Origin: Polynucleobacter sp.
GTDB taxonomy: Bacteria; Pseudomonadota; Gammaproteobacteria; Burkholderiales; Burkholderiaceae
DNA length: 33,283 nt
Direction: 5' to 3'
Assembly: GCA_023253245.1 (NCBI GenBank)
Contig: JALRHB010000004.1
Span: forward strand, 1-33,283
Part shown: in pieces, positions 1 to 13,184 of the stretch
Layout of the letters: every line of letters starts with the position of its first letter
Position numbering within the stretch: the first letter of the stretch is position 1
Notes under the pieces: model-generated
Seen by the model: only the letters and a program-made list of their open reading frames with translations
Told to the model about the DNA's origin: nothing
The model's database searches: none
Program-made: the position numbers and the translations under genes

Positions 1-575
1 CAAGCGCTGGCATCGTAACCCAAAGCCCCGACCTCTGCTCGAGCAGCCAACCACAATACTCCAGCCCCAGACCAAATTAATGCCAATCGGTAACCGGTTT
101 GATAAGTAGCCGCTAAGGCAGCCTGATGATCACTGTCAGCTGATTCGATTCGAAAAGCATCTAGAGCAATATCTTGGGTAGCAGAACCAAACGCCACTAG
201 CAAGGCACACCAAACAATTGGTGTGAGCTGCGCCCTAGGATCAGCACTTGCCATACCGAGAAGACCCACGATGATTAATAGCTGTGCAAATAGTAGCCAG
301 CTACGCCTTCTGCCAAGAAATGAAGTCAGCATAGGTATGGGCAATCGATCAACCAAGGGCGCCCACATCCACTTAAAGGCATAAATCAAGCCGACCCAAG
401 TGAGATAGCCAATGGTGCTGCGATCAATCCCGGCCTCTCTGAGCCAAAAACTCAAGGTTCCTAAGATTAATAAGAGAGGTAATCCTGCAGAGAACCCAAG
501 AAAGAGCATCCGCAAACATGGCCACTCGAGATAAACTCGAAAATCATTCAGCCAGGACTGAGCGGCTTTAAGCAC
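1..575 (-). CDS. ampG: AmpG-like MFS permease (muropeptide transporter family), C-terminus cut by window edge
   Basis: Manual minus-strand translation gives [81 protein letters not shown], typical of AmpG; GTG start at 575 overlaps metW stop; absent from the ORF track because open at the edge. Confidence 0.8.
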   Translation of the reverse strand, partial: MLKAAQSWLNDFRVYLEWPCLRMLFLGFSAGLPLLLILGTLSFWLREAGIDRSTIGYLTWVGLIYAFKWMWAPLVDRLPIPMLTSFLGRRRSWLLFAQLLIIVGLLGMASADPRAQLTPIVWCALLVAFGSATQDIALDAFRIESADSDHQAALAATYQTGYRLALIWSGAGVLWLAARAEVGALGYDASA

Positions 576-1149
576 GGCGAACGCGGAACAGCGCTAAGCT
601 TCCAAAAAAATTAGGCATCAAAGTCACCTGGCGACCTTCATGTAATATGCATTGATCCAAAATCTCGAGGCCTAGCGCAGAGGCTAATTTTTCAAAATCA
701 GCCACCGTTAGAACGCGCACGTTTGGAGTGTTAAACCATTGATAAGGTAGGCTCTTAGAGACTGGCATTCTGCCAAAACCAACGGATAAGCGATGAGACC
801 AGTGTCCAAAATTTGGAAAAGATACGATCGACTCCTTACCAACTCTCACAACCTCTCGCAAAATCTTTTCAGTCTCGTGAATGGTTTGCAAAGTTTGTGA
901 AAGCACCACAGTATCAAAACTGCTATTTTCAAACAATGCTAAGCCGCCTTCTAAGTTTTGCTGAATAACATTAATACCCTTTTGCACACATGAGAGTACG
1001 CGTGCATCATCAATCTCAACACCATAAGCATGAACTGGCTTTTGCTTTTGCAAATATTCCAAAAAACTGCCATCTCCACATCCGAGATCAAGCACTTCGC
1101 TATTAGGTGCAATCCAATTAGCAATCGCGGTAAAGTCTGCGCGCTTCAT
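568..1149 (-). CDS. metW: Methionine biosynthesis protein MetW (SAM methyltransferase fold)
   Basis: [15 protein letters not shown] motif; directly downstream of metX with 4-nt overlap. Confidence 0.93.
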   Translation of the reverse strand: MKRADFTAIANWIAPNSEVLDLGCGDGSFLEYLQKQKPVHAYGVEIDDARVLSCVQKGINVIQQNLEGGLALFENSSFDTVVLSQTLQTIHETEKILREVVRVGKESIVSFPNFGHWSHRLSVGFGRMPVSKSLPYQWFNTPNVRVLTVADFEKLASALGLEILDQCILHEGRQVTLMPNFFGSLALFRVRRA

Positions 1150-2285
1150 GATTTTGCCTCCAACATCTGCTCAAAATAAGCTCGAATCAAATTGTGATAG
1201 CGAGGATCATCTAATAAGAAAGCATCGTGACCATGGGGCGCATCAATCTCAGCATAACTCACCTCACTCTTATTGCTTAGCAAAGACTCTACGATTTCGC
1301 GACTACGATTTGGCGGGAAACGCCAATCGGTAGAAAAACTCACCACCAAGAACTTAGCCTGCACCTCAGCCAGGGCTCGATTGAGACTGCCTTCGTAACG
1401 ACGTGCAGGGTCAAAATAATCTAAAGCTCGGGTAATAAGCAAATAGGTGTTGGCATCAAAATAAGTAGAAAATTTATCGCCTTGATGTCGTAAATAACTC
1501 TCTACCTCGAATTCAACATCGAAGCTAAAACGATAATCATGTGGCTCACCTTCAGGGCGCTGCAACTCGCGCCCAAACTTTTCTGCCATATCGTCATCAG
1601 ACAAATATGTAATGTGCCCAACCATACGCGCCAAGCGTAATCCACGCTTTGGTACTACGCCATGCTCATAGTAATTTCCGCCATGAAAATCAGGGTCAGA
1701 CAAAATGGCATTGCGTGCCACTTCATTAAAAGCAATATTTTGAGCGCTAAGCTTAGGAGTAGAGGCAATAATGACGCAATGTGCCAAACGTTTAGGAAAT
1801 TGAATTGACCAAGCCAGGGCTTGCATTCCACCCAGACTGCCACCCATTACAGCAGCAAATTTACGAATGCCCAACTTATCGGCCAAACGCGCTTGAGTAT
1901 TAACCCAATCCTCAACTGTAATGACTGGAAAATCTGCGCCGTAAGGCTTGCCACTAGCAGAATTAATACTCATTGGTCCGGTTGAGCCAAAACAAGAGCC
2001 TAAATTATTCACTCCAATGACATAAAAATGATCTGTATCAACTGGCTTGCCAGGGCCAATCATGTTATCCCACCAGCCAATATCCTTTGGATTATCTGGG
2101 CTTGCTCCAGCCACATGGTGTGAAGCATTTAAGGCATGACAAACCAATACTGCATTACTTTTATCAGCATTTAGCTTGCCATAAGTTTCAATCACTAAAT
2201 CATAGCCATGTAATATGGCGCCACTTTGCAAAGGCAAAGGCTCGGCAAAGTGGATCGTATTTCTTGAGAGGTGCAGCTCGCTCAT
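1146..2285 (-). CDS. metX: Homoserine O-acetyl/succinyltransferase
   Basis: alpha/beta-hydrolase with [12 protein letters not shown] nucleophile elbow; metXW order. Confidence 0.95.
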   Translation of the reverse strand: MSELHLSRNTIHFAEPLPLQSGAILHGYDLVIETYGKLNADKSNAVLVCHALNASHHVAGASPDNPKDIGWWDNMIGPGKPVDTDHFYVIGVNNLGSCFGSTGPMSINSASGKPYGADFPVITVEDWVNTQARLADKLGIRKFAAVMGGSLGGMQALAWSIQFPKRLAHCVIIASTPKLSAQNIAFNEVARNAILSDPDFHGGNYYEHGVVPKRGLRLARMVGHITYLSDDDMAEKFGRELQRPEGEPHDYRFSFDVEFEVESYLRHQGDKFSTYFDANTYLLITRALDYFDPARRYEGSLNRALAEVQAKFLVVSFSTDWRFPPNRSREIVESLLSNKSEVSYAEIDAPHGHDAFLLDDPRYHNLIRAYFEQMLEAKS

Positions 2286-2935
2286 TCGGACAGCAGAATA
2301 CGTAGACTGATATCAGATGCATCTGTAGGCAGCTTTTTAAAGCCACTGCGAGCAAATCGATGCCAGCGCCCTAAAACGCAACTCATTAGCATTGCAGCAC
2401 GAACACTAACCTCATCTTGGCTAACGTTTGCCCATGCCCCGCCCTGAGTTTGTGCAATTCGCAATGCTTGCTTAAGCGAGGCCTCCACGCGATCTAACAC
2501 CTGAGTAATGCGCTCTTGCAAACGATCGTCTTCTTGTAGCAGTGCATCGCCCAAAAGAACGCGAGTCATGCCGGGATTTTTCTCGGCAAAAAATAGCAGC
2601 ATTTGCAAAATACCACGCGCTTGCGCAAGACCAGACTCTTCTTTCTGATTAATTTGATTAATCAAACCAAATACTGTTTGCTCAATGAAGGAAATGAGGC
2701 CTTCAAACATTTGCGCTTTACTCGCAAAATGACGATAGAGCGCCGCTTCAGATACTTGAATTTTTGCAGCTAGCGCTGCAGTCGTGACGCGTTCGCCTTT
2801 TGGGTTCTGCAACATCTCGGCAAGCACCTGAAGAATCTGAAGTCGCCTCTCCCCAGGACGAGGACGCTTGCGTGTTGTAGCCGCATCAACAGTGCTTGCT
2901 TCAAGTTCTGAAGTGGGCTCGAAAGAATCACGCAT
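2282..2935 (-). CDS. slmA: TetR-family nucleoid occlusion factor SlmA
   Basis: [14 protein letters not shown]...[34 protein letters not shown] typical of SlmA. Confidence 0.88.
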   Translation of the reverse strand: MRDSFEPTSELEASTVDAATTRKRPRPGERRLQILQVLAEMLQNPKGERVTTAALAAKIQVSEAALYRHFASKAQMFEGLISFIEQTVFGLINQINQKEESGLAQARGILQMLLFFAEKNPGMTRVLLGDALLQEDDRLQERITQVLDRVEASLKQALRIAQTQGGAWANVSQDEVSVRAAMLMSCVLGRWHRFARSGFKKLPTDASDISLRILLSE

Positions 2936-2957
2936 GTTTATCTCTTTTATTTTGTTC

Positions 2958-3860
2958 TCAACGCGAGCGAATCATCGTTCCAAAAGCTTGCTCAGTCAGA
3001 ATTTCTAATAATAGAGAGTGTTCGATTCGTCCATCAATAATATGAACTGAATTCACACCGCTCTTAGCTGCATCTAATGCCGAAGAAATCTTGGGCAACA
3101 TCCCGCCAGAAATTGTCCCGTCTGCAAATAAGCCATCAATCTCACGCGCAGTAAGATCGGTTAATAGATTGCCACTCTTATCCATTACACCAGGAATGTT
3201 AGTCATCATGACTAATTTCTCAGCATGCAAAATTTCTGCCATCTTGCCAGCGACTAGATCGGCATTAATGTTATATGCCTGACCTTCTTCACTAAATCCA
3301 ATAGGAGAGATTACCGGTATAAACGCATCGTCTTGTAAGGCCTTAACAACCGCAGGATTAATGGCTTCAATTTCTCCCACAAAACCCAGATCAATTTTGC
3401 CCCCAGGAGATTTCTCATCAGCAACTAACATTTTTTTCGCACGAATCAAGCCTCCATCTTTACCAGTCAGACCAACTGCCTGACCGCCAAAATGATTGAT
3501 CAACATCACGATATCTTGTTGAACTTCGCCACCCAGAACCCACTCAACCACTTCCATGGTTTCTTCATCGGTAACGCGCATCCCTTGAATAAAAGTGCCG
3601 CTCTTACCGATTTTCTTGAGCGCTTCATCAATTTGTGGGCCGCCTCCATGAACCACTACAGGGTTCATGCCAACCAACTTGAGCAAAATCACATCGCGCG
3701 CAAAACTTTCCTTTAGGCGCTCTTCCACCATAGCGTTTCCGCCGTACTTAATAACGATAGTCTTGCCGTGATACGCGCGAATATAGGGCAAAGCTTCGGC
3801 CAAAATCTCTGCCTTTAATAAAGGCGGGATTTCACTAATAGATGGTGATTGCTTAGTCAT
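2958..3860 (-). CDS. argB: Acetylglutamate kinase
   Basis: [59 protein letters not shown]. Confidence 0.97.
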   Translation of the reverse strand: MTKQSPSISEIPPLLKAEILAEALPYIRAYHGKTIVIKYGGNAMVEERLKESFARDVILLKLVGMNPVVVHGGGPQIDEALKKIGKSGTFIQGMRVTDEETMEVVEWVLGGEVQQDIVMLINHFGGQAVGLTGKDGGLIRAKKMLVADEKSPGGKIDLGFVGEIEAINPAVVKALQDDAFIPVISPIGFSEEGQAYNINADLVAGKMAEILHAEKLVMMTNIPGVMDKSGNLLTDLTAREIDGLFADGTISGGMLPKISSALDAAKSGVNSVHIIDGRIEHSLLLEILTEQAFGTMIRSR

Positions 3861-3886
3861 TGCCGCTTCTAAATTGAGTCTAAAAA

Positions 3887-4375
3887 TTAATCGCCAAACA
3901 ATTTTTGGCGCAGCTCACGACGCTCTTGCGCCTCAAGAGAGAGATTAGCCGTTGGGCGCGCAATTAAACGGTTCAATCCAATGGGCTCACCAGTCTCTTC
4001 ACACCAACCGTAATCGCCAGACTCAATTCGCGCTAGAGCTTGCTCAACTTTTTTCAACAATTTGCGCTCACGATCCCTGGTGCGCAACTCAAGAGCATGC
4101 TCCTCCTCAATTGTGGCGCGATCAGCTGGATCAGGAACCAAAATATTCTCACGAAGATGCTCAGTAGTCTCGGAAGCATTTTTTAAGATATCGTCTTTTA
4201 AGGCGAGCAGCTTCTGACGGAAAAAATCTAGTTGGGCTGCATTCATATAGTCCTTTTCGGACATCTTGAGCAATTCCGCCTCTGTTAAAGGAGCGCCCTT
4301 GCTAGCCTTCGTGCTAGCGGCCTTGGTAGGGGCTTTTGTAGCGGCCGTAGATTTCGCTGGTGTTTTTACCGTCAT
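3887..4375 (-). CDS. dksA: RNA polymerase-binding transcription factor DksA (Cys-poor form)
   Basis: DPADRA coiled-coil tip motif; [40 protein letters not shown]-terminus; start refined to MTVKTPAK at 4375 (track start is 4453). Confidence 0.9.
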   Translation of the reverse strand: MTVKTPAKSTAATKAPTKAASTKASKGAPLTEAELLKMSEKDYMNAAQLDFFRQKLLALKDDILKNASETTEHLRENILVPDPADRATIEEEHALELRTRDRERKLLKKVEQALARIESGDYGWCEETGEPIGLNRLIARPTANLSLEAQERRELRQKLFGD

Positions 4376-4488
4376 TTCTTTCTTTCCATGGATTTGAACC
4401 ATTATTACTTCATTCTGCCAAACTTTTGCTGCCACTTTGCCAATATTCTGCAATATTGCCCGTGGCGGCGGATTGTACTGTAAATTTT

Positions 4489-5550
4489 CTATGCCAAACA
4501 GCCTTCAAGGCCAGCTAGCAGAGTGTCTTTGGGCAAATCGATACCAATAAAAACCATCCGGGTTTGCTTAGGTTCAGCACCCCATAAACCGGCTAAATCA
4601 CTCCCCATCATCTGATGGACGCCCTGAAACACCACTTTTCGATTGCTTCCCTTTATATAGAGGACGCCTTTGTAACGCAGCATTTTCTCCCCAAAGACCT
4701 CCAAAATGCCTCCAAGAAAGTCCTCCAATTTTTTATGATCAAAGGGTTTATCACTACGAAAAACGAAGGATTGGATGCGGTCTGTATGTCCCGCATGGCC
4801 ATGATGATCGTGAGCATGGTCGTGACCGCAATTACTGTGGTCGTGGTGCTCATGGCCGTGATCATGGCCACATGTGGCGTGATCATGGTCTTCTTGCTCT
4901 AGAAAATGAGGGTCAATGTCTAACTTGGCATTCAAGTTAAAGCCCTTGAGATCAAGAACAGCCTCCAGTGGCACCACCCCCTTAGAGATTGCCGTAATAG
5001 GGGCACGTGGGTTCATATGCATCAAACGACCCCTTAAGGCCTCTACCTCAGCAGGCCTTACTAAATCAGTTTTAGTAATAAAAATTTGATCGGCAAATCC
5101 TACCTGTCGCTGTGCCTCTTCATGCTCAGTTAATTGCTGCTGGCCGTGCTTGGCATCCACTAGAGTGACGATGGCATCGAGCACGTAATGGTCAGCAACA
5201 TCATCATCCATAAAGAAAGTCTGTGCTACTGGACCAGGGTTGGCTACGCCGGTAGTCTCAATCACAACACGCTCGAAGCTAATTTTTTTGTCTTTGCGCT
5301 GTTCCCACAATGCATTGAGCGCCTCGACCAAATCCCCGCGAATCGTGCAACAAATACAGCCATTACTCATCTGCACAATATTCTCTTGATTGTCTTGAAC
5401 CAAAATATCGTTATCAATATTCTCTTCACCAAATTCATTTTCAATCACAGCAATTTTTTGACCATGTTGTTCAGTCAAAATATGTTTGAGCAAAGTAGTT
5501 TTGCCACTACCCAAAAAGCCCGTGAGAATTGTTACCGGAATTAACGCCAT
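4489..5550 (-). CDS. COG0523 / CobW-family GTPase, His-rich metallochaperone-like
   Basis: [10 protein letters not shown] Walker [12 protein letters not shown] CxCC motif, His-rich linker [35 protein letters not shown]; probable start [11 protein letters not shown]. Confidence 0.93.
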   Translation of the reverse strand: MALIPVTILTGFLGSGKTTLLKHILTEQHGQKIAVIENEFGEENIDNDILVQDNQENIVQMSNGCICCTIRGDLVEALNALWEQRKDKKISFERVVIETTGVANPGPVAQTFFMDDDVADHYVLDAIVTLVDAKHGQQQLTEHEEAQRQVGFADQIFITKTDLVRPAEVEALRGRLMHMNPRAPITAISKGVVPLEAVLDLKGFNLNAKLDIDPHFLEQEDHDHATCGHDHGHEHHDHSNCGHDHAHDHHGHAGHTDRIQSFVFRSDKPFDHKKLEDFLGGILEVFGEKMLRYKGVLYIKGSNRKVVFQGVHQMMGSDLAGLWGAEPKQTRMVFIGIDLPKDTLLAGLEGCLA

Positions 5551-5616
5551 ATTTAATCCATTCAAAATCTATCAATGTCTCCCCAGTTCGGGGAACCTTC
5601 TATCTTACCGAGTTCC

Positions 5617-6627
5617 TCATTCTTTGCCAGCCTTTGCGCGAGGATGGGCCTTATCGTAGGCCTGTGCAAGATGCTGAAAATCCAAAGAGGTGTAAATCTG
5701 GGTGCTGGCAATGCTGGCGTGTCCTAGCATTTCCTGAACGGCCCGCAGGTCCTGAGAGGACTGCAAAACATGGCTGGCAAAACTATGCCGCATCATGTGT
5801 GGGTGCACATGTGTTGGTAAGCCCGCCCTCAAAGCTAGGGTGCGCAAACGCGCCTGAACAGTCCTAGGAGATAGCCTAGCACCTGTTGCCGAAATAAATA
5901 GCGCATTTGATACTGGTGCTTGGCCTACTTGCTGGACCTGATCCCGCAGCTCTCGCCAAACTCTTAAGGACTGCAAGGCGGGACCTCCGATCGGCACTGA
6001 GCGACGCTTGCCGCCTTTACCTAAAACGGTGACCTCTGCCCCATCCCAATCCAACCAGCCCGCCGACTCTTGTTGACGGTCTTTGCTTTGCATCACATCA
6101 ATACCTAAAAGCTCTGATAAACGTAGGCCTGAGGAATACAGCAAGTCAATAATGGCGGCATCGCGCACCGTTTCCAAATCTTTTTTTTCTTGAGCTTCTT
6201 TTACAGCCTGATTAATTAGAGAAAGAGCCTGTTCTACCGAGAGCGCTTTGGGTAAAGATTTGAGCCGCTTAGGGGCTTTAACATCATCGACTGGATTAGC
6301 GGCTAACTTCACTGACGCATGTCCTCGCTGTGCATCACAGCGCATATCTCTCTCTGTTAACCAGTCGTACCATCCGCGCCATGCAGAAAGTGCACGCGCA
6401 ATTGTGCGTGATGATTTTGCCTTAGAGTGCAAACGACCAGCCCAACGACGGATATGGGTATTTCTTGCGCTTAGAAGATCAACTGAATCCTCTAAAGCAA
6501 GTGCCTGCAACCCACTTAAATCCATCCGATATGCTTTGAGAGTATGGGGTGAGAGCTGTCTTAATACATGCAGCTCATGCAAGTATTCCTCAATAAGAGG
6601 GTGTGTCTCAGCTAAGGTTTGGCTCAT
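5617..6627 (-). CDS. xerC: Tyrosine recombinase XerC
   Basis: SSGLRLSELLG, HMMRHSFASHVLQ, LGHASIASTQIYTSLDF catalytic regions; adjacent to DUF484. Confidence 0.93.
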   Translation of the reverse strand: MSQTLAETHPLIEEYLHELHVLRQLSPHTLKAYRMDLSGLQALALEDSVDLLSARNTHIRRWAGRLHSKAKSSRTIARALSAWRGWYDWLTERDMRCDAQRGHASVKLAANPVDDVKAPKRLKSLPKALSVEQALSLINQAVKEAQEKKDLETVRDAAIIDLLYSSGLRLSELLGIDVMQSKDRQQESAGWLDWDGAEVTVLGKGGKRRSVPIGGPALQSLRVWRELRDQVQQVGQAPVSNALFISATGARLSPRTVQARLRTLALRAGLPTHVHPHMMRHSFASHVLQSSQDLRAVQEMLGHASIASTQIYTSLDFQHLAQAYDKAHPRAKAGKE

Positions 6628-7282
6628 AAGCCTGGATGCGATCCAAAGCTGCTGCAGTTAACTCGGCAATTTGACGCAAGTAAAAAGCGCCCATATCGGC
6701 TGTAAAACGCGTTTCATCTTTGCTTGCCAACAACAATACTGCTGGTGGGGCAGATTTACCAATACTCTTACCCAAGGGTATGCCAATGGCCACCATACTC
6801 TGCCATTGAGGATCAATCGTAACTTGCGTTGCCAAAAGATCAATGCTGGCAGAACTCAACTCCTTAGCACTACCGCACAAGGGTATATCCACCCAAGGGC
6901 CAAAAGCAGGGCTGGGCGATAGGAGTTGCGCGGACTCAACTTCAAAAACCTCAGCTAAACCAGCCGTAACTGCGGACTCAACATCCACCTTGTTATTTGC
7001 CTGCATCAAACGTAGCAACCATGCAACCAAACTTTGCTGAGTTTTGTCATTGCGGCTGCCAAAGTGCAACATTTCACTAAGACGACGATTGAGTTCTTGG
7101 TTTTGTGAGCGCAACATTGTCATTTGGCGCTCTTGCAAAGATATAGCGCGATCCTCATGAGGATGCTTTAAACGAATCTCGTTAAATAGATCGGCATATC
7201 GCTCAAAAAAACCTGGGGTAGCGCGCAACCACTCTGCGACCAACTCTTCTTGCTCAGCTTGCTTAGGATCAATTGCGCTCAT
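6608..7282 (-). CDS. DUF484 family protein
   Basis: VAEWLRATPGFFERYADLF N-terminus; position upstream of and overlapping xerC. Confidence 0.88.
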   Translation of the reverse strand: MSAIDPKQAEQEELVAEWLRATPGFFERYADLFNEIRLKHPHEDRAISLQERQMTMLRSQNQELNRRLSEMLHFGSRNDKTQQSLVAWLLRLMQANNKVDVESAVTAGLAEVFEVESAQLLSPSPAFGPWVDIPLCGSAKELSSASIDLLATQVTIDPQWQSMVAIGIPLGKSIGKSAPPAVLLLASKDETRFTADMGAFYLRQIAELTAAALDRIQAYEPNLS

Positions 7283-7318
7283 CTATTCTCTCGCTTACTT
7301 TTTTATTTAGCTTATTAA

Positions 7319-8791
7319 TTAGCCCAGTTTTTTACGGAGTAATTCGTTTACCTGGCCAGGATTTGCCTTGCCTTGAGAAGCCTTCATAATTTGACCAACT
7401 AAAGCATTAAAGGCCTTCTCTTTTCCTGAACGGAACTCGTCGACTGACTTTTCATTTGCCGCCAGAACCTTATCGATCATGGCCTCTAACTCACCACTAT
7501 CACTAATTTGCTTCAAGCCCTTGGCATCAATTACTTGATCAACTGTACTAATAGTCTTTCCGGCTACAGCTTCTTCCCACAAGATTGCAAAAATATCTTT
7601 TGCAATCTTGTTCGAGATCGTGCCATCTGCCACGCGGGTTAATAGTGGAGCCAAGTGTTCTGCTTTCAGGGGGGCGTTAGCAACAGAAATGCCCGCTCTG
7701 TTTAGTGAAGATGCAAACTCGCCCGCAATCAAATTGGCAGCAGCTTTTGCCAAAGGCTTCCCAACAATCGCTAACAGCTCTTCAAATATTTTTGCCGTTT
7801 CCCGATCTTGCGTCAGTAACTGTGCATCATAGGCGCTCAGACCAAAGTCGCTTTGCCAGCGCTCGCGCAATTGTGCTGGAAGAGCCGGCATTTTGCTACG
7901 CACGTCTGCAATCCATGCTTCATCTATAACTACTGGTAACAAATCTGGATCAGGAAAGTAGCGGTAATCGTTTGCATCTTCCTTGCTACGCATGCTCCGC
8001 GTCTCTTGACGATCGGGATCATATAAACGCGTTTCTTGAACAACAGTCCCGCCATCTTCAATCAATTCAATCTGTCGACGCACTTCATATTGAATCGCTT
8101 CCTCTAAAAAGCGGAAAGAATTTAGGTTCTTAATCTCACAGCGAGTACCAAACTCTTTTTGCCCAAGGGGGCGAACGGAGACGTTGGCATCACAACGGAA
8201 TGATCCTTCTTGCATATTTCCGTCACAAACACCCAACCATACGACTAAAGTGTGCAAGGCCTTTGCATAGGCCACTGCCTCAGCCGCACTTCGCATGACC
8301 GGTTCAGTCACAATTTCTAATAAGGGAGTGCCAGCACGGTTTAAATCAATCCCACTTGATGCCTCACCATGCGGCCCAATAAAACCTTCTTCATGCACAG
8401 ACTTCCCCGCATCCTCTTCCATATGGGCACGGGTGAGCTCAACCACCTTGACTTGATCTCCAACCAATATCTCCAGATGGCCGCCAACAACAACTGGAAT
8501 CTCCATCTGACTGATCTGATAGCCCTTTGGCAAATCAGGATAGAAATAATTCTTACGCGCAAAAATACTCGCTGGTGAAATTTTTGCGCCTATCGCCAAG
8601 CCAAAACGTATCGCATGCTCTACTACTTGGCGATTGAGTACTGGTAATACTCCAGGCAGCGCCAAATCGACTGCGCACGCCTGTGTATTAGGCCCAGCCC
8701 CAAAACGCGTGCTGGCTCCACTAAAAATTTTAGATTGCGTTTGAAGTTGTGCGTGAGTCTCTAGACCAATAACCACTTCCCATTGCATCAT
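7319..8791 (-). CDS. gatB: Asp-tRNA(Asn)/Glu-tRNA(Gln) amidotransferase subunit B
   Basis: [34 protein letters not shown]; start refined to the ATG overlapping the gatA stop. Confidence 0.97.
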   Translation of the reverse strand: MMQWEVVIGLETHAQLQTQSKIFSGASTRFGAGPNTQACAVDLALPGVLPVLNRQVVEHAIRFGLAIGAKISPASIFARKNYFYPDLPKGYQISQMEIPVVVGGHLEILVGDQVKVVELTRAHMEEDAGKSVHEEGFIGPHGEASSGIDLNRAGTPLLEIVTEPVMRSAAEAVAYAKALHTLVVWLGVCDGNMQEGSFRCDANVSVRPLGQKEFGTRCEIKNLNSFRFLEEAIQYEVRRQIELIEDGGTVVQETRLYDPDRQETRSMRSKEDANDYRYFPDPDLLPVVIDEAWIADVRSKMPALPAQLRERWQSDFGLSAYDAQLLTQDRETAKIFEELLAIVGKPLAKAAANLIAGEFASSLNRAGISVANAPLKAEHLAPLLTRVADGTISNKIAKDIFAILWEEAVAGKTISTVDQVIDAKGLKQISDSGELEAMIDKVLAANEKSVDEFRSGKEKAFNALVGQIMKASQGKANPGQVNELLRKKLG

Positions 8792-10301
8792 GCCACCTCG
8801 CTTGCAATGCGCATATGCCAATCGCTGGCTTGCTGATATTGATGGGCAACTTGCAATAATCGCGCCTCAGAAAAATAGTTACCAATTAACTGCATGCCGA
8901 TAGGCAAATTATTCGCATTAAATCCGCAAGGAACGCTCATTGCCGGTAAACCCGCTAAGTTAGTAGAGAGTGTATAAATATCCTCTAAGTACATTTGCAC
9001 AGGGTCTTTTGATTTCTCGCCAAGACGCCATGCAACATCTGGCGCTACTGGGCCTAAGATCACATCGCACTTTTCAAATGCAATCTGAAAATCTGCTGCA
9101 ATAATGCGCCGAATTTTTTGCGCCTGTAAGTAGTATGCATCGTAGTAACCATGCGAAAGAACGTATGTACCTATTAGGATACGTCGTCTAACTTCTGCCC
9201 CAAATCCCTCTGTACGTGATTTTTTATACATATCAACTAGATCACGATATTCATTAGCGCGATGCCCATAACGCACACCATCAAAGCGACTTAAATTACT
9301 TGAGGCTTCAGCTGGTGCCAAAACGTAGTAAACCGGAATCGATAATTTTGTTTTAGGCAGACTCACTTCTACTAGAGTAGCACCGAGATTTTCTAAAAGC
9401 TTGCTGGCTTCGTTAACAGATTTAGCAACATCGCTTGCCAGGCCTTCCGCAAAAAATTCTTTTGGCAAACCAACACGCAAACCCTCTAATGGTTTCGCCG
9501 AATTTGCACCACCTTCTCTCCATTCCTGGTTGAGATAACGACTGTAATCTTCACCAGTATCCGCTAAGGATGTAGAGTCACGCGGATCGTGTGATGACAT
9601 TGCCGTGAGCAATAAAGCACAATCCTCCGCGGTTTTGCCCATTGGACCGGCCTGATCTAGGGAAGATGCGTAAGCAATCATCCCGTAACGGGAAACGCGC
9701 CCATAACTTGGTTTAATGCCCGTCAAACCACAAAATGCTGCCGGTTGGCGAATTGAGCCGCCAGTATCTGTTCCTGTTGCAATAGGTGCCAATCCAGCTG
9801 CAACTGCAGCCGCAGACCCCCCTGAAGATCCACCGGCTACATACTCGCAATTCCAGGGATTTAAAACGGGTCCATACGCTGAATTTTCATTGGAAGAACC
9901 CATTGCGAATTCATCCATATTGGTTTTGCCTAGGCAAACCATTCCAGCAGCATTCGGCGTGTCCTCATTTGGGATGCCCAAATTTGCAACTACAGTCGCA
10001 TCAAACGGGCTAAGGTAGCCCTCCAGCATTTTGGAGGCTGCAGTGGACTTCCAGCCACGCGTCACAAAGACATCTTTATGCGCTATGGGTATGCCAGTTA
10101 GTTTGCCAGCCTTTCCAGATGCCAGCAAAGCATCTGCCTTAGAAGCTTGTTCCAAACTTAAGTGAGCACTTACATCAATATAAGCATTAAAGCGTTTTTC
10201 AGCCTCGATTCGATCTAAAAAGTACTTTGTTAACTCTGTGCTTGAGACCTCTTTTGCGGCTAGCGCTTTTGCCATTAGGGCAATCGGGGTATTGTGCCAA
10301 C

Positions 10302-10305
<4 letters not shown>
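8788..10305 (-). CDS. gatA: Asp-tRNA(Asn)/Glu-tRNA(Gln) amidotransferase subunit A
   Basis: [36 protein letters not shown] amidase signature. Confidence 0.97.
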
Positions 10306-11701
<1,396 letters not shown>

Positions 11702-11725
11702 TTGACCTAAACGTCGATTAGGGAA

Positions 11726-12655
11726 TTGCAACATAGCGCTCCTCCTCTTTTCAGACAAGGCGTTCCGGCTTTAGTCAAACTGATTGTCTGCCTGTCGATC
11801 AGCATCGCATTGATGTTGATCGATTTTCGTTACAAAGCACTTGACCCGATTCGCAAGCATGTAAATTGGCTTTTGCGTCCACTCGAGTATGTAATGCTGA
11901 TGCCGCGTAATGCCTATGAGGCAACTACAGAATATTTCACTACTCGCAGCACCTTAGACAAAGAAAATCAACAAATGAAAGTACGCCAAGCAGAGCTCTC
12001 ACTGCTGGCCAATCAATCTGAATTTCTATTGATTGAAAATCAAAATTTACGGCAATTAATGGATTTGCAAAAACAAATTCCATTCAAAACGCTGCCCGTT
12101 GAAATTCTTTTTAACCCACCCAATCCTATTTCCCAACGAATTGTCATCAATCGTGGCAGCAGTGACGGACTTAAATTGGGCAACCCTATTGCCAATGACT
12201 CCGGCATTTTGGGGCAAGTCGTTCGTCTCTATGAGCGCTCAGCAGAAGTATCACTATTAGAAGATCGTGACTTTGCTGTGCCCGTTCAAGTCGCACGCAA
12301 TGGTCTCAGAGCTGCGGTATTTGGTACTGGCCGTGGCAACCCCCTAGAGCTTCGCTATCTTCCCGTTGCTAGTGATTTGGAAGTGGGCGATGTTTTAATC
12401 ACATCAGGTATTGATGGGGTATACCCGCCAGGTTTTGCTGTTGCGGTGATTAGTCGTATAGATCGCAATACCGATAAAAATTCTTCAAACGTATTTTGTG
12501 TGCCAATTGCTCCCGTAAATCGTTATCGCCAAGCACTAGCTTTACTCTACGAGCCACATTGGGATGCCAAAGCCCCCTCAAACACTGGCAAACCTGAAGC
12601 GTCAACAGGCAATTCGCCTGGTCGCCGCCAAACTCGTTCGCGGGGCATGCAATGA
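11726..12655 (+). CDS. mreC: Rod shape-determining protein MreC (TTG start)
   Basis: Position after mreB; N-terminal TM, coiled coil and beta domain; first codon at 11726 is TTG. Confidence 0.93.
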   Translation: MQHSAPPLFRQGVPALVKLIVCLSISIALMLIDFRYKALDPIRKHVNWLLRPLEYVMLMPRNAYEATTEYFTTRSTLDKENQQMKVRQAELSLLANQSEFLLIENQNLRQLMDLQKQIPFKTLPVEILFNPPNPISQRIVINRGSSDGLKLGNPIANDSGILGQVVRLYERSAEVSLLEDRDFAVPVQVARNGLRAAVFGTGRGNPLELRYLPVASDLEVGDVLITSGIDGVYPPGFAVAVISRIDRNTDKNSSNVFCVPIAPVNRYRQALALLYEPHWDAKAPSNTGKPEASTGNSPGRRQTRSRGMQ

Positions 12656-13176
12656 TTGACTTTCAGAGTGGCTATATTCTGCGCCCAGTCAACCCCGTCT
12701 TTATTTATTTCAGTCTACTTTGTGCATTGTTGTTAAATTTATTGCCCATTGGCAATTATGGCTGGGTACCAGACTGGCTCATTATTTGTATTATTTTTTG
12801 GAATATTCATCAACACCGTTATGTTGGGGTCATTACTGCATTCATCCTTGGCTTGCTGATGGACGTTCACAACTCAGATCTGTTGGGCTTGCATGCATTT
12901 AGCTACTCCTTAGTGGCATATCTTGCCATTACTTGGCATCGTCGCATCATTGCGCTATCAGTACTTCCTCAGGCCTTGCACATTTTCCCGATCTTTTTAT
13001 TGGTTTCACTTTTTCCAGTGCTCGCTCATTGGTTACTCAGTGGTGAGATTTATTGGTGGGCGTTAACTGGCGCTATTCAGGCAACGGTTGAGGCGCTACT
13101 ATGGCCAATAGCAACCCGAATTCTGCTATCACCACAGCGCCGACCAATTGACGTTGATCACAATCGCCCAATCTAA
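12652..13176 (+). CDS. mreD: Rod shape-determining protein MreD
   Basis: Small multi-TM protein, 4-nt overlap with mreC. Confidence 0.92.
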   Translation: MIDFQSGYILRPVNPVFIYFSLLCALLLNLLPIGNYGWVPDWLIICIIFWNIHQHRYVGVITAFILGLLMDVHNSDLLGLHAFSYSLVAYLAITWHRRIIALSVLPQALHIFPIFLLVSLFPVLAHWLLSGEIYWWALTGAIQATVEALLWPIATRILLSPQRRPIDVDHNRPI

Positions 13177-13184
13177 AGAGCAGT

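Noticed and set aside
4739-4900. Repetitive CATGGTC/CATGATC-like sequence suggesting a tandem repeat array
   Set aside because: Explained by the His/Asp/Gly-rich coding sequence of the COG0523 protein; spacing irregular.
4615-4902. Antisense ORFs opposite the His-rich region of the COG0523 gene (also 4653-4886 and 5188-5544)
   Set aside because: Repetitive CAC/GAC codons create open frames in other registers; the COG0523 product is unambiguous.
5579-5595. TCCCC-AGTTC-GGGGA hairpin between xerC and the COG0523 gene as a terminator
   Set aside because: Stem is only 5 bp and there is no T-tract on either strand.
6248-6661. 137-aa antisense ORF over xerC
   Set aside because: No recognisable domain; xerC is clearly the coding strand.
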